A DNA stretch of 64,000 nucleotides from Siphonodentalium dalli (Eukaryota; Mollusca; Scaphopoda; Gadilida; Siphonodentaliidae): positions 93,703,319-93,767,318 of the forward strand of contig CP136066.1 of NCBI GenBank assembly GCA_032622095.1. Direction: 5' to 3'. The notes below the pieces were generated by a model that worked only from the letters and a program-made list of their open reading frames with translations, did no database searches and was not told the DNA's origin. Below are positions 1 through 11,707 of the stretch, piece after piece. A program made the position numbers and the translations under genes. How positions within the stretch are numbered: position 1 is the first letter of the stretch; each line of letters starts with the position of its first letter.

Positions 1-689
1 CAACATCCCAATGATGGATTCCTGATTGCCACCTATATATATCAGCCCTTCATCTTGTTTTATCTCAACTTTTTGTTCTCTGCATGACGATTCTATTTAA
101 TCTTTTTGCTTAAATTGGGGCATGCTGGTGAATTTAATTTTACTTCTTGTCAACAAGCATCATTATGGTCAGTCTGAAAAATGGTATACTCATACTCCAG
201 TCGATGTCAATATTGCTGTTGTTATTCTGTGTAGAAACCAAATCAGACTCCTGATTCATATATCCATATTTTCCCATCATTGGCAAATTGTTGTGAATTT
301 TGTGCATTGTGATGATGAAATAGAAGTCATGCATCTGTGATATTTGTAATTTGTAATGACAGGCATATTGCATTGAGTTATCAGAGTCTCGATTCGTTTT
401 CGTAATGCCAAAAACCATGAATAAGAAATAAACTTTCCAAAGTGGACTACCAATATGATCAATCGGTAACTGGTTATGTGTTATCTGTAACGGATATAGC
501 CCTATTTTCAATTGTAGGTATACATTTTAGGCCTACATGTAAATATATTGCTATATTTAGGGTCACATGATCATGAGACGAGTCTGTCTGCAGATGGTAA
601 CAGCATACATCAAGATTAGTTATTAATTATAATCTATGACATAGATCATACACATATGTTCTATAATTGCTCAAACTGAACCATGAAAG
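1..689. other. Gene-free stretch
   Basis: No exon, RNA gene or clear repeat was recognised. Short open frames on both strands lack family resemblance and have the AT-rich composition of the surroundings. It lies downstream of the stop codon of the minus-strand GIMAP-like gene, so it may include that gene's 3' UTR. Confidence 0.5.
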
Positions 690-1438
690 TCAGTCATATA
701 ATCTGAAGTGTGAAGCTTGACCGCTACCAGCAAGTTCTCTGAAGTGACGACTCAAATTACTTGCATCACTTCCACTCTTGTTCCAATGCCTGGCTTGTTT
801 ACCACGTCTCTGTTCCCTGTGTGGTGTTTTCATGCTCAGGTCATAATGTGTCCCACCATAGCATTCGATCAAATTATCCACTCGAGTCAGCAGATCATTT
901 GCTTGGTAATTTTTCTCATCAACATCTGCACGATTATTTATTGCAAAATATCTGTCGTCAACTTTTCCTATAATATTTTTCAGAGACATAGGTGATGACT
1001 CTATGTATTCTTTGATGTCCATTCCATCAGCTTCTAGATCGTCTCGTCGTGAAAATACTACAAACAATCTGCTGATGACGCCCTCTCCGAAAACTTCTTG
1101 AACTAAGCTGAAAACTTTTCTTTCCTCATGGGTGAATCTTTCAGGTTTGACTACCAACATGAAGGCATGAGGACCAGGCATTGATAATGTCATGGCTTTT
1201 CTGATTTCATCCAGTATATCTTCTTGTCTCGTGTTTGTGTCAAAGAATCCTGGTGTGTCAATTACTTGGATGATCCTGCCGAATCGTTTTGCTGTTTCTA
1301 TTCCTGTTACTTTAGTGACAGATGAACAGCTTGTTACCGATTGAAATGCATTCCGCCCCAGCAGAGTATTACCCACTGCACTTTTTCCTGCTCCTGTTTT
1401 TCCGATCAATACAACTCTCAAATCTTCTGTGTTTCCAG
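690..1438 (-). CDS. GIMAP-like (AIG1 domain) GTPase, 3' terminal exon
   Basis: This exon encodes an AIG1-type GTP-binding domain followed by a short basic tail. Visible motifs in order are a P-loop (GKTGAGKS), a switch region with conserved Thr residues, DTPGFFD as the G3 motif, the family's hydrophobic conserved box (SMPGPHAFMLVV), and SRRDDLE in the G4 position. Members of this family are small GTPases of immune and membrane function in animals and plants, and are expanded in molluscs. A splice acceptor (CACAG on the minus strand, at 1439-1443) precedes the open frame, which runs through it with no ATG before the P-loop. I therefore read this as the last coding exon of a multi-exon gene, entered in phase 1. 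The tail after about residue 195 is rich in Arg, Ser and His. The stop codon is at 690-692. No 5' exon was found at higher coordinates. The GIMAP/AIG1 assignment is strong; the specific orthologue is unknown. Confidence 0.88.
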
Positions 1439-1440
1439 CT

Positions 1441-1785
1441 GTGAAAAGAAAAAAAATATTAAAGATGTATTCAGGGCTCCAGACCTACAAATACAGCAAC
1501 AACATAAAATATAATTTGCACTGTTTTTTTTTTATCAAAACTTGACTGGTTTGACAAGGGATGGTTGGCGGGCAGGCTGATTGGCCACAAACCTATATAA
1601 CATAACTGTCAGTCTAGTGATAACTAGACCAAGGTTACCTTACAGTCAACTCTCATAAGACTGCATAGCCGTTTATTGAAGTATATGATGACAATTGTTT
1701 GTGTGAGTTTATTGTCACGTGTGACAGCTGAACACAGAAATCAGGCCTAAGTAATGCCACTTGTTTCTATTTTTAGAAATGTTAT
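1441..1785. other. Gene-free stretch (intron of the GIMAP-like gene)
   Basis: Presumed intron upstream of the GIMAP-like exon. It contains a T-rich run near 1523-1533 and no recognised gene. A weakly similar stretch, with the words CATAGCCGTTTATTGA and a nearby TGACAATT, recurs near 16235-16270, so part of it may be an old dispersed repeat. Confidence 0.4.
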
Positions 1786-2215
1786 GTCTGTTAGCGCGAT
1801 AACTTGAAAAACATAATCATATTGGTATATTGATCTTTTAGAACAATATCTCGAACGAGTTTGAAAACCAGATTTGTACAATCATTTTTACCTGAGTTAT
1901 GGTCCTTAATTCGTCTATTTTTTTGAAATTTTATGTCTGTTAGCGCGATAACTTGAACAGCTGTCAACCAATTTCTTTCATATTTGGTATATGGATCTTT
2001 CATTCCTTGAGTTATGGCCCCTAGTTTGTCTATTTTTAGTAATTTTATTACCATTATCACAATAACTTGAACAAACGTCAACCGATTCCATTCATATTGG
2101 GTATATAAATCTTTCACAACAATATCTTGATTGAGTTAAAAAACCAGGTTTGTCTGATTTTTGTTTTACTTGAGTTATGGCCCTTAGTTCTGAGTTATGG
2201 TTCTTTAGTACATCC
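1786..2215 (+). repeat. Three diverged tandem units of about 110-150 bp
   Basis: The phrase GTTAGCGCGATAACTTGAA occurs near 1790 and 1938, and a decayed form near 2055. Each is followed by 'gtatat.gatctttc', a CTTGAGTTATGGCCC-like phrase and 'gtctatttttag'. This is a tandemly repeated, diverged dispersed repeat. The open frame at 1791-2117 on the minus strand is a by-product of it. Confidence 0.6.
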
Positions 2216-2736
2216 ATTTTTAGCTCAACATGACAAAGTCAAGTTTGAACTATTGCCATGGGTTGTTGTCAGTCCATCTGTGTGTCTATCATCAATTTCC
2301 ATTATCACACCCTGCAGGTCACATCTCTCATCCAATTGTCACCAAACTTCATATGGATCTTTGGGGTGACATCCAGATGGGAGCCATTTATTTATTTTTT
2401 TATTTGCTTGAAAATGGCCTCCAGCAGCCATCTTTGATTTCAAATTTGAATCCATCGGCACACTATTTAGGATCAACAATTTTCAATGAAAAACATGGCC
2501 ACCAGCAGCCATCTTGGATTTTACTCTTTGCATGACTAAATCCTTTGGTTCCCCTCAGACCACATCACTCATCAGATAGTCACCAAACTTCATATGGATC
2601 TTCGTGGTGACCTCTAGATGAGAGCCATCAATTTTTTTTTAAAACATGGCAGCCCATGGCCATCTTGGATATTCGCTCTTTTCATGACTAGATCCTTAGA
2701 CACACCCTACAGGCCATATCCCTTATTCGATCGTTA
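2216..2736 (+). repeat. Diverged dispersed repeat with AGCAGCCATCTTGGA motif
   Basis: The phrases 'catcagatagtcaccaaac', 'ttcatatggatctt' and CAGCAGCCATCTTGGATT recur here two to three times, again at 3480-3780 and once more at 33190-33350. No coding potential of a known family was seen. Confidence 0.55.
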
Positions 2737-2737
2737 T

Positions 2738-3439
2738 TATCCCCCGCCAAATTGAAAATTTGCGGGGGATGTAGTAATGGGTTCCGTCTGTCCGTCCTTT
2801 CCGAATTTGTAAGAGTCATAACTTGAACAAATGTTAACGGATTTCAAAGATTTGTGGTATATGAGTTCACCTCACCATTACCTAGAATGAGTTCGCAAGC
2901 CAGGTCCGGCCAGATATTTTTACCGGAGTTATTGGACTTTGTTTATTATTTTTGTCAAATTTACCAAATAGCAAATAGACAACTTCACATGGCTCATTTC
3001 CACAAATCTCAACGGATTTCAAAGATATTTGGTATATGAGTTCACATGACCAGTATCTAGAACGAGTTCGCAAACCAGGTCCGGCCGGATATTTTAAGCA
3101 GACTTATTAGACTTTGTTTATTTTTTGTGTGCATATGGACGACGTCACAGGGCTCATTTCCACAAATGTCAACGGATTTCAAAGATTTTTGGTATATGAG
3201 TTCACATGACCAGTATCTAGAACGATTTCGCAAACCAGGTCCGGCCGGATATTTTCAGCAGAGTTATTGGACTTTGTCTATTATTTTTGGTGCAAATGGA
3301 CGACGTCACATGGCTAGTACCTAAAATGAGTTCGCAAGCCAGGCTTTTTGACAAAATCCCACCTCTTGTTTAGCACATACTGAGAACGCAAACATTATTG
3401 AGAATGCACTTCCCCAACTGCACATTTCGGCGGGGGATA
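2738..3439 (+). mobile_element. Element with CCCCCGCC inverted ends
   Basis: The left edge (TTATCCCCCGCC) and right edge (GGCGGGGGATA) form terminal inverted repeats. The left end also folds back on itself (CCCCCGCCAAATTGAAAATTTGCGGGGG). Inside are three tandem units of about 160-175 bp beginning with GGATTTCAAAGAT at about 2839, 3014 and 3174, each with a GTTCGCAAGCCAGG-like or GTTCGCAAACCAGG-like phrase. No transposase is encoded. A relative lies at about 32924-33690. Confidence 0.6.
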
Positions 3440-3800
3440 CCGTCGTCTGCAACTGCTTGTTAAACTTCAAATAGATCTTTGGGGTGACCACCGGTTGGTG
3501 CCATCTATTTTTCTTAAATTTCGTTAAACCATATGGCTGCCAGTGGCCATCTTGGATTTCACATTTGAATCCATCGGAACATGTACCCTGCAGCCGACAT
3601 TTATTAGATAAATTTTTTGAAAATTTACAGACATGTTTAGGATTACTTCTAGATAGGAGCTATCGAATTTGAAAGATATTCGATGAAAAGCATTGTTGCC
3701 AGCAGCCATCTTGGAGTTTACTCTTTGCATCATTAAATCATTGGCATGCCCTACACCCAATGTTTTTATCCGATTGACGCCAAACTTACATGTGGCTCTT
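3440..3800 (+). repeat. Continuation of the AGCAGCCATCTTGGA dispersed repeat
   Basis: The same phrases as at 2216-2736 recur (CAGTGGCCATCTTGGATT and CAGCAGCCATCTTGGA). The CCCCCGCC-tipped element therefore appears to be inserted into this repeat, splitting it into two parts. Confidence 0.5.
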
Positions 3801-5180
3801 CTGGTAGAACTGGTATAACTTAAACATTTAAACTTTATGCATTTGTTATCACTCTTTTGACTGTAATGTAATACAGTATCCTCTCTCTAAGATGAGCTAC
3901 AGTGGCATTGACACTTTCATTATTTATTATTGGTCAGACAGATTCACTATTATGGGCAAAAACACTCTCCACTTACCCTTTACAACATTGAAACTATATG
4001 AAATAAATGGATCGAAAATTCAACATAAAAAGATAATGTCTTTGAGGTGGCACCTACAAACATGTTATTTCATATATTTTATAATATATACATGTATAAT
4101 AATTAAAGTAATGTGAAAAACTCTGCTGCTTGGGGTCTTCAGATACATGTATAGTTTCAAACTCAATTATTTTAATTAATGAGCAACACAAATCATCATT
4201 TTTATATGTAGATTATCGATTACCAGTGAATCAAGATAAGCTAAAATGATCGGAAAATCAACAGGAATAGACCATAATCTATACTTTTGAACTGAATGGG
4301 AGAATATTTTCATAAACATACTTCCCAAATTTCGAAGGGTATTTAAGTTTTTTGCCAATTTACTTTTTGAATCTTCTAAAATGGTTTCTCTTGTAGTATG
4401 ATGATGATGAAATTGGGAGGGGGGAGTGGTATCCCTGATTATCCAATATTATGAAATAATAATAAATATTTCTTGCTTCCATCAGGATCATTGATGGCCT
4501 TTCTGCTTCATTGATAATCAATTCTCACCCATTTTGCTAATTTTATGTAATTTCTCCTTGAGGACTGTGCTCCTTTTCACTTGTTGCCAGAAAAACTGAA
4601 AAACAATGATTTTTTTTTTATTATTTATATTTCACCAGAAATAAGCTCGAACATCTTTACATGGTTGTGTACTCCCATCTGTTATATCTTCTCAGTTCTT
4701 AAAGCGACTATAGTAGTGATGATTATGCCTAAATTATATTCTACATATGTTGAATTGGAATTAATTTTTGTCTCAAACCTAACATTGTTATTGTTAGCTT
4801 GTACCACATTTGGAGGACCCAGTATCAGTTGAATGGTGTTATAATGTGATGGGTCAATTACAATTACTTTTGAAACTTAATTAATACGAATACAATTACA
4901 ATTACTTTCCAATTTTCCATCCATACAAATATTTAGCATTGCTTGCTCTCTAAAATGAGCGTCAGGGGCATATGCCACGCTTGGCGTTGCACATGTTTTT
5001 ATTGTGTTGGATATTGAATCTAACTGAACATACAATGAATTTATAATTGTTTCTAATGATTTGTTTTCATAAATATTAGTATTATGCATTAGTTATGTAC
5101 AATGCATGTGAGTATTGTGAGAAAATAAAAAAATAATTTAATGAAATAGATACACATGAATGGTATATATAAGCATAAAA
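3801..5180. other. Gene-free stretch
   Basis: AT-rich sequence without recognised exons or repeats, apart from alternating AATTACAATTACTTT words near 4856-4912. The longest open frames are short and unlike any family I know. Confidence 0.45.
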
Positions 5181-5236
5181 CAGAGTCTATTCCCAATTAT
5201 ATTGATGCACAACTGTTGGTCCATGTATGTTCATAC

Positions 5237-5308
5237 GTAAACCATCTAGGATATTGGAATAGCGAGATGCTGTTTCGCTATCCCAATATCCTAGCTGGTT
5301 TACGTACA
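5237..5308. repeat. Inverted repeat
   Basis: GTAAACCATCTAGGATATTGG on the left pairs with CCAATATCCTAGCTGGTTTAC on the right around a short AT-balanced loop (GCGAGATGCTGTTTCGC). It overlaps the start of the tandem duplication at 5275-5660. Confidence 0.7.
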
Positions 5309-5660
5309 AGCAGACTTGGACTACACAATTGCATGATGATACCTCACTCATAAATGTAACATAAAGCTTATTATTCTTTAAATGATATGCATGATCCATT
5401 TTGGAAAGTAATTGAAAAAGTAATTGACTTACAGGTCTATTTATCCAAGTACTAGTAATTAATTGCTTTCCGCTATCCCAATATCCTAGCTGGTTTATGT
5501 ACGAGCAGACTTGGACTACACAACTGCATGATGATACCTCACTCATAAATGTAACAAAAAGCTTTTTATTTAAATGATATTTATGATATGCATAATCATT
5601 TTGGAAAGTAATTGAAAAAGTAATTGACTTACATGTCTATTTATCCAAGTAATTAATTAC
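5275..5660 (+). repeat. Tandem duplication of about 195 bp
   Basis: The block beginning CGCTATCCCAATATCCTAGC and running through 'gacttggactacacaa', 'gatgatacctcactc' and 'ggaaagtaattgaaaaag' occurs twice, from about 5276 and 5470. The copies differ by small changes. A weaker relative of the 'gctggttta ... acttggacta' phrase occurs at 18015-18055. Confidence 0.75.
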
Positions 5661-5689
5661 TTTCAATTACTTCTGTAAAGTACCGGTAT

Positions 5690-6280
5690 ATCAAAATGAT
5701 TACATCTAATATAGGAATCTATATACAAGTACCAAACATGAAATCACAGCATAGATAGGATGGGTGCAAGAGTGTTAAATCTCCTATCTCTGCCCCTATT
5801 TGAACCAAATGTTAATCACAATCTATGAGATCCATTGATCTAGTAATTTCAAAGAGTATATAATAGAAGTTGAAGTGAGTTCATTTTCCTAAAATAAGTT
5901 AAACAATTTAGGGAAGGGTTATCAACATGGCACAATTGTTCCTTGAAATCATCAGCATAACAAATAGACACATCGTTAGCATAGATGAAAAGGAGTTAAT
6001 AGCCTATATAAACATAATATTGTAACACCTGCCTTGTGTAGAACTGCATAGAACAGAGCACGTGGGAATTATTCTCATTTAAATTGAAATGAATGACACA
6101 AATAAATGTTATCCAGCAGTTTCTGTTATTTGTTTATCAAACAGTGTCAGATAAGATAAGATCTTATTTCATACACAACAGACATTGGAGAGAATGGCTG
6201 GCAGATTGTTGTCAATATATAATATTGTGGGATTAGGAATGTGAAAGAACAACATTTGTAACAGGGTACGTACATGTACT
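5690..6280. other. Gene-free stretch
   Basis: No exon or recognisable repeat was seen. It holds mixed AT-rich sequence between the tandem duplication and the dispersed repeat that follows. Confidence 0.4.
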
Positions 6281-6289
6281 TACTTGACC

Positions 6290-6836
6290 CTTCAATTGGC
6301 AAGGGTTATGATCAATTTGTTTGTGATTTTTCTCCCAGACCCCTGGACGGATTTCAACTAAATTTGGTGTGGTGGTACACATGCGGACCTTATAGCGTGG
6401 CTAGTTTTTCTAAATTTAAAATTAAATAATTCATTTTCACACAAAAAAAATTCAGCAAGGAGTAAAATCTAAATAATTTTTTTTAAGTTATGACCATGGC
6501 TTCGCCTATGTTTTTTCCCAGTGAATTACAAATCTGAACCACTGTAGCCCAAGGATCCTCCATACCAAATATAAGCTAAAAAAAATGGTTCTTGAGAAGC
6601 AGTTGTTTTAAGAATTACTGTGGAGGGAAAGAGTTATTGCCCTGGGTTCGCAACTATTTGACTTGGCGACCTCATTTTAACAATTCTGAAAGTGAGTCAC
6701 CTGGGAAACACCCACACCAAATATGAACCCATTCGGTCTTCTTGTTCTGGAGAAGATGTTTAAAGAATTGTTGACAGACGGACAAGGAGTGGTGACTATA
6801 GCTCCACCGGAGACTTCGTCTCAGGTGAGCTAAAAA
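6290..6836 (-). repeat. Dispersed AGCTCACCTGAGACGAAG repeat, minus orientation
   Basis: Read on the minus strand, this begins with TAGCTCACCTGAGACGAAG, then a 'tctccggtggagctatagtcaccac' stretch, then descriptive words shared with 58535-59110 and 60394-61090 (for example GTGGGTGTTTCCCAGGTGACTC). It is a high-copy dispersed repeat with no coding capacity seen here. Confidence 0.65.
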
Positions 6837-7029
6837 GTACAAAAAACGCTCGAACCATCTTTGCAGGGGACGCACCCAACCAGGCTTCCCTCCGAATCCT
6901 TCAATCCCATTCGAATCCTCTCATCGATGTTATTACGCGACAAGGTGGTGTAATCTGTTTTTGAGTTTTTGATAATCTATGGAGCAATGAGCGAATACAT
7001 TGTGGGAGAATAGGTTTTTGTACCTTGCT

Positions 7030-7195
7030 CAATCGTACCGATAGAATCACGTAAATGCTGAAATTGTAAAGTTATATAACGCCACCGTAAATAATATGTT
7101 CTTGAAAATATAACTCAAACATACCGATAGAGTCAGGACAGGCTGAAATTGTAAACTTAAAGTCACCGGTGTAATAATATGTTCTTGAAAATATA
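7030..7195 (+). repeat. Tandem repeat, two units of about 90 bp
   Basis: The block 'taccgatagartca ... gctgaaattgtaaa ... aatatgttcttgaaaatat' occurs twice in direct orientation, at about 7037-7112 and 7124-7194. The open frame on the minus strand at 7072-7287 comes from this repeat. Confidence 0.65.
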
Positions 7196-7385
7196 AATAA
7201 TCTGATAGCCTGAAAATAATGTATAACCCATTGGGAACCCCTGGTGTAGTGAAGTGAATTATGGGTAATTTTAATTGGAGCGCACATGTCTGTTCTGTTG
7301 GAGACTTGGATTAACCGCCATCTTTTATTTTCTGGTCATTAAGTCAAAATTGACGTATACACAATGTGTTTGTACCGATGGATGT

Positions 7386-7463
7386 ATCGCGACTCGACTC
7401 GTTTTCGTGGTCATATAGGCGCTATATAACCTATGATCACGAAAACGAGCAGAGTCGCGATAT
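7386..7463. repeat. Perfect-looking inverted repeat
   Basis: ATCGCGACTC-GACTCGTTTTCGTG on the left pairs with CACGAAAACGAG-CAGAGTCGCGAT on the right, separated by about 26 bp that can itself pair (CATATAGGCGCTATATAACCTATG). A cruciform or RNA hairpin is possible. No TTAA or TA target duplication is evident. Confidence 0.7.
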
Positions 7464-7882
7464 CTGATAGAATTCCAGGAATTGTACATTCACTTCCAAT
7501 AGTATAGATTCACTGCAATCTGCCGCGGAAATCCCAAAATTGTAGGCTACTTTCATTTTCAATAGGATTTTCCACTTTCACTTTTACCATGCAAAGTGAC
7601 CTTAGTTGACACATACATGTATATATGGCACACTGGCTGAGTCCATGACAAATAGTTTATGTAGAATGCTTCTTTCGTTTAATTAAAGCTCACCTCGTGA
7701 AAACGCATGTCAATCGTATTTGTTTACAAATTGCATTGGGTGTGACGATTTGCAGTAGGTTCCGATTTGTGGAGGTCACTTTGCGGAAGTCCCCGAATTC
7801 GCGGAGATCCCCTAAAATGGGCGATATATATAGATTTTAATGAGGGAACGGGTGCTTATATACATGTCAATTGATACGTATC

Positions 7883-8479
7883 TTAAAGGGGTACTGTACG
7901 CCATTTTCATTAAATTTCCGGTGACAACAACGATCTAATATCGATAATATATAGAAACATAAGTAATTTGAGTCGAAGATGTATTCTGTAAACGCTCAGG
8001 TTGATAGGCTATCTTAAAATTTAATAATTTAAAAAGTTAATAATTTGATATAAATTGAATTTATGACTGGAGCCATAAAATGGCGTCAATTAAATTACGA
8101 ATTACCGTAATCAAAAACAGTAATTGAGGGATACTGGATTGTTAAACCGATCGCACACACGATCGCTTAAAATATTATGATGATACGGGGAGAACACTCA
8201 AGCCACTCACTGACTAGCGACGATACAATAACTTAAATTAGTATATGGGACTAGTATGCATATAATATAACTTTTATTTGATTCATTTGGTTGAAAACTT
8301 TACAAAAATTACTCGACAACGACAATTTGTATTTTTGCATTCCGGTAAATTTGTCATCCGTAACATGACTTCGTACTCAACAGACTTTCAAATAATGGAA
8401 AAATTGTTACCTTATTCTCAGACTCGGCGACTATAGAAACCAACAACAACATTGGCGTACAGTAGGCCTACCCCTTTAA
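7883..8479. mobile_element. TTAA-flanked MITE with AGGGGTA ends
   Basis: The left end reads TTAA-AGGGGTACTGTACGCCA. The right end reads TGGCGTACAGTAGGCCTACCCC-TTTAA, so both ends carry TTAA and matching inverted termini, with a six-base insertion (GGCCTA) on the right. The 590-bp body has no coding capacity. TTAA target duplications are the hallmark of piggyBac-type transposases, so I read this as a non-autonomous piggyBac-like element. The superfamily is inferred from the ends alone. Confidence 0.65.
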
Positions 8480-8739
8480 ACAAATAACGACACGATCATC
8501 ATAATAGAGGTCTGTTCTATCAATTATATATGCGCCGAGTTCACTTGGTGCAAATCAAACGGCGATAAATATTCTCGTGTGCCAGAAGGATTCCTTAAAG
8601 TTGTGAATAAGATGAATATTTATTAGATGTTATTTAACAAGTCATTAGTTAGCGCCTATATTAGCGCTAACTAATGAAACAGAAACCTGTATCTGTATGA
8701 GTACGTCCCAGTGACCAGTTTGGCTTTTATGGGACGGTG

Positions 8740-8985
8740 GAGAGAGCGCATTTATTTTTCTCTCCAAGTGAGTGCCGCTTTGAATATTTCAATGTCTGCG
8801 GCGTTGACTGTGTCTTCTTCGAGTTTATTCCATTCCAGGATGGTGCGCGGGAAGAAGGAATACTTGAATTGGTCAGAGTTTGTCTGGATTGGTTGAAATG
8901 ACTTTTCGTTAATTGTTAGTCTAAGACCGTTCCACGATGTTGGTGTATAAACACAGTCGTCGAATTTCTTTGCCTTAATGTTCCT
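8740..8985 (-). pseudogene. Remnant of a non-LTR retrotransposon reverse transcriptase C-terminus
   Basis: Translating the minus strand from about 8965 down to 8745 gives a tail typical of CR1/L2-type LINE polyproteins: a 'sWNGLRL' segment, then FKYSFFPRTILEWNKL, then ADIEIFKAALT. The SFFPRTIxxWNxLP-like block is a common signature just after the thumb region of these reverse transcriptases. Only this C-terminal scrap is present, with no RT catalytic motif or endonuclease nearby. It is a dead 5'-truncated LINE copy. Confidence 0.65.
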
Positions 8986-8989
8986 TAAT

Positions 8990-10578
8990 TAACCGTTATC
9001 GCCGTTCAAGAAAAATAATTGATTTGTGTTAGATGAGTGGCGGTGCATGCCATAAGCGACACATAGAATTTTCTGATTATTCTTATATAATTATATATGC
9101 CCATTCCACATAAATGCAATCGACCCATGGATTAACTTCGATAAAACAGAGTAAAGGTGAGGTCCAGACAAATGAGCTGTATAGGTGTAGTTTATTAAGA
9201 CATACTTTTTTCGGAAGTATATTTGTTCGCTCAATTTTATATTCGCGCACTTTTAAAATACTGAAAAAATTAATATATTTCTATAAAATTTATCAAAATA
9301 TGTACCCGAAGGTAGATTAAATTACCTCCACGATATACAAATACAGCGCACAGAGAGGATGTAACTGCTAATTATTTGGATGCTAAGATAAGTATAATCC
9401 GAGATCTATATATACTACACTTATGAAACTACTCCAATAATAATTAAAGTATTTTAATAGTTATGGGCGTCACTGACATTAATTCCAACTAAGTAAAATG
9501 ACATCATGCAACTACATATATAGTTTGCTGACTTAAAAAATGCCGCTTAGTAGTTTACATGTGTATTGATTAATGGACAAATTCCTTTAATTTTCCCGCT
9601 TGTTCACTAAACTTATGAGCGAGTCGTAGGCTACCATGCAGTTTTCGCTATAATTTTTAAATTCGGGCATCGTCTGCTATGCGAAAAAATAGCTGCGCGA
9701 ATTTAAATACGAGTATAAAGGTATATGAGCTTACGAAAACGATTACCTTTAGTGGTTCGTGAATATATATATATATATATGCATGTACTTTCTAGGATTG
9801 TAAATTAAGACTAGAAGAACGGCGCCCCATAACTATTAAGCCTAACAAGTTTGGATATTGGTATATATATATCCACGGAAATGTATCTGCACACCACAAA
9901 GAGATGCACATAACATCCATGGGGCCTACTTACCTTATAACACGATCCTCTTGTATTAATATTATATATAGGCTACATGTAGTGGCCTATATGTCTATAA
10001 ACGTATGTAAGTTAGATTGTGTCCAATATAGTATATACACAAACTCGGAATTGACCAATTATGCAATGGAGGAAGTATATTAAATGAGATATTTTAGACT
10101 GTGACATAAACCGAAACCAAAGTATTCCCGGGCTCTAATATGCTGTTTATAGTCTATATATAACGGGGAAATCCCACATCTAAAAGTAGACAATGTTGGT
10201 AACGGCGCACAAAGGCACCTACCTATCGACCATTACCTATTAGGCCTATATCGTGCATACTGGTTATCGAGTTAAAAGCAACGTTTTGGTTTGTACTTTG
10301 TCCAAGATCGAAAATAAATGCACTTGTTGAATCATTGTTGAACTACATGGACAGTTTCAACGTTAACGTTCTGGCCGACGTAAACTGGACTATAACGGTA
10401 GCTAGTGACTGCGTTCGGTCAAACAAACTGTAATCCGGCTCCGAATTCGCACCTGTTTTTAATCCGTCAAAAGAAGGGAGATAACTCGTCCATATGCGGA
10501 AATGTATTGGAATATTATGCTGAAAATGTTTTGTCATTAAACTAATTCAAATTAGATCAATTGTGTGGTGCAAAACGG
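8990..10578. other. Upstream region of the SLC46-like gene
   Basis: Roughly 1.6 kb without a recognised gene. It includes an (AT)n run at about 9764-9780. The proximal 200-300 bp before 10579 should contain the 5' UTR and promoter of the transporter gene, but I saw no clear TATA box or initiator that could be assigned with confidence. Confidence 0.4.
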
Positions 10579-11707
10579 ATGATGGCGAATACACCAGTGA
10601 ACACTTCTAGTCGAAAGCCAAGATGGTGGCTTATTATTCAGCCATACTTTGTGGAAGTAGCTTATTTCACATTTTTTTTATCACGTCATATGACACTCCC
10701 GCTTTTCCAAGAATATGTCCAGTCGGAAGTTTACAAACAACACCACGAAAGTCTCACTGCTCTTCACCAAAATTCATCGACATGGGATTCAGCGAGGAAA
10801 GAGAGTGTTATAGACGTTCTGAGTTTGCAGATGGCAGAGGGTTTTCCTGCTGTAGCAACTATTATTGTGTTAGGGGCTATCAGTGATCGAACTGGGCGCA
10901 GAAAAATATTGCTATGGTTACCTGCTCTGGGAAGCTGTGCTTATTCACTCATCTATACTCTAGTGCAAGCCACAGGCTGGTCTATTGATGCTCTTTTCAT
11001 GGCATCAGCTCTGCGAGGACTCAGTGGAAGCATGGTGACTTTCATGGCCGGCTGCTCTTATTATGCTATCAATTCAGTCAGTGTTGATAAGCGATCATCC
11101 CGACTCGCTTTACAAGAGTTCTTGAATGGAATTGCATATGCCATTGCAAATCTAATGTCTGGCTTCTGGGTTAAAAGTGCTGGATATTTACAACCCTTTC
11201 TGTTCACTTTCATATTTGCATTCATTTGCCTTTTGGTGTCAGTGTTCCTAGTTCCTGAGGTTCCAATTGCTCCTGCCGTAGAAGGTACAGAGGATAGAGT
11301 GCGGCAATTGCAGATCACACACAGAACACATAGAGGAACAACTGGAAATTGCTGCCGAGATACCTTTCAACCTATGGGCAAATTTTTCAACTGCAAGGAT
11401 ATAAACCTGAGGAAGCTTTGGATGGGAATTATTGCATTCCAAGCTTATGCTTTCATTCATATTGGTCAAGAGAATACCTATGTCATGTATTTGTCCGGTG
11501 ACCCAATCAGATGGCATAATGACACCGGCAAAATTGGTGTGTTTCTCGCAATGACAGTTGGATGTGCAGCTTTTGGAACACTTATAATACCACAAATATT
11601 GAGAAGCAAGTTTACTGATATAGATATAGCTTTCATTGGATTCCTGTCCAAGGCGATTGGAATATTGTGGATTGCAGTTGTTCAGAGTGAAGTGCTGTTA
11701 TATGTTG
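10579..11707 (+). CDS. SLC46-like gene, coding exon 1
   Basis: Long first exon carrying the N-terminus and about ten hydrophobic segments, including the GAISDRTGRRK signature. It ends in phase 1 (a lone G) before the donor GTATGT at 11708. The same frame is open upstream to 10561, but the first ATG is at 10579. Confidence 0.85.

Noticed and set aside
140..511. 123-codon open frame on the minus strand near the left edge
   Set aside because: No family resemblance, no exon-like boundaries, and composition like the AT-rich background.
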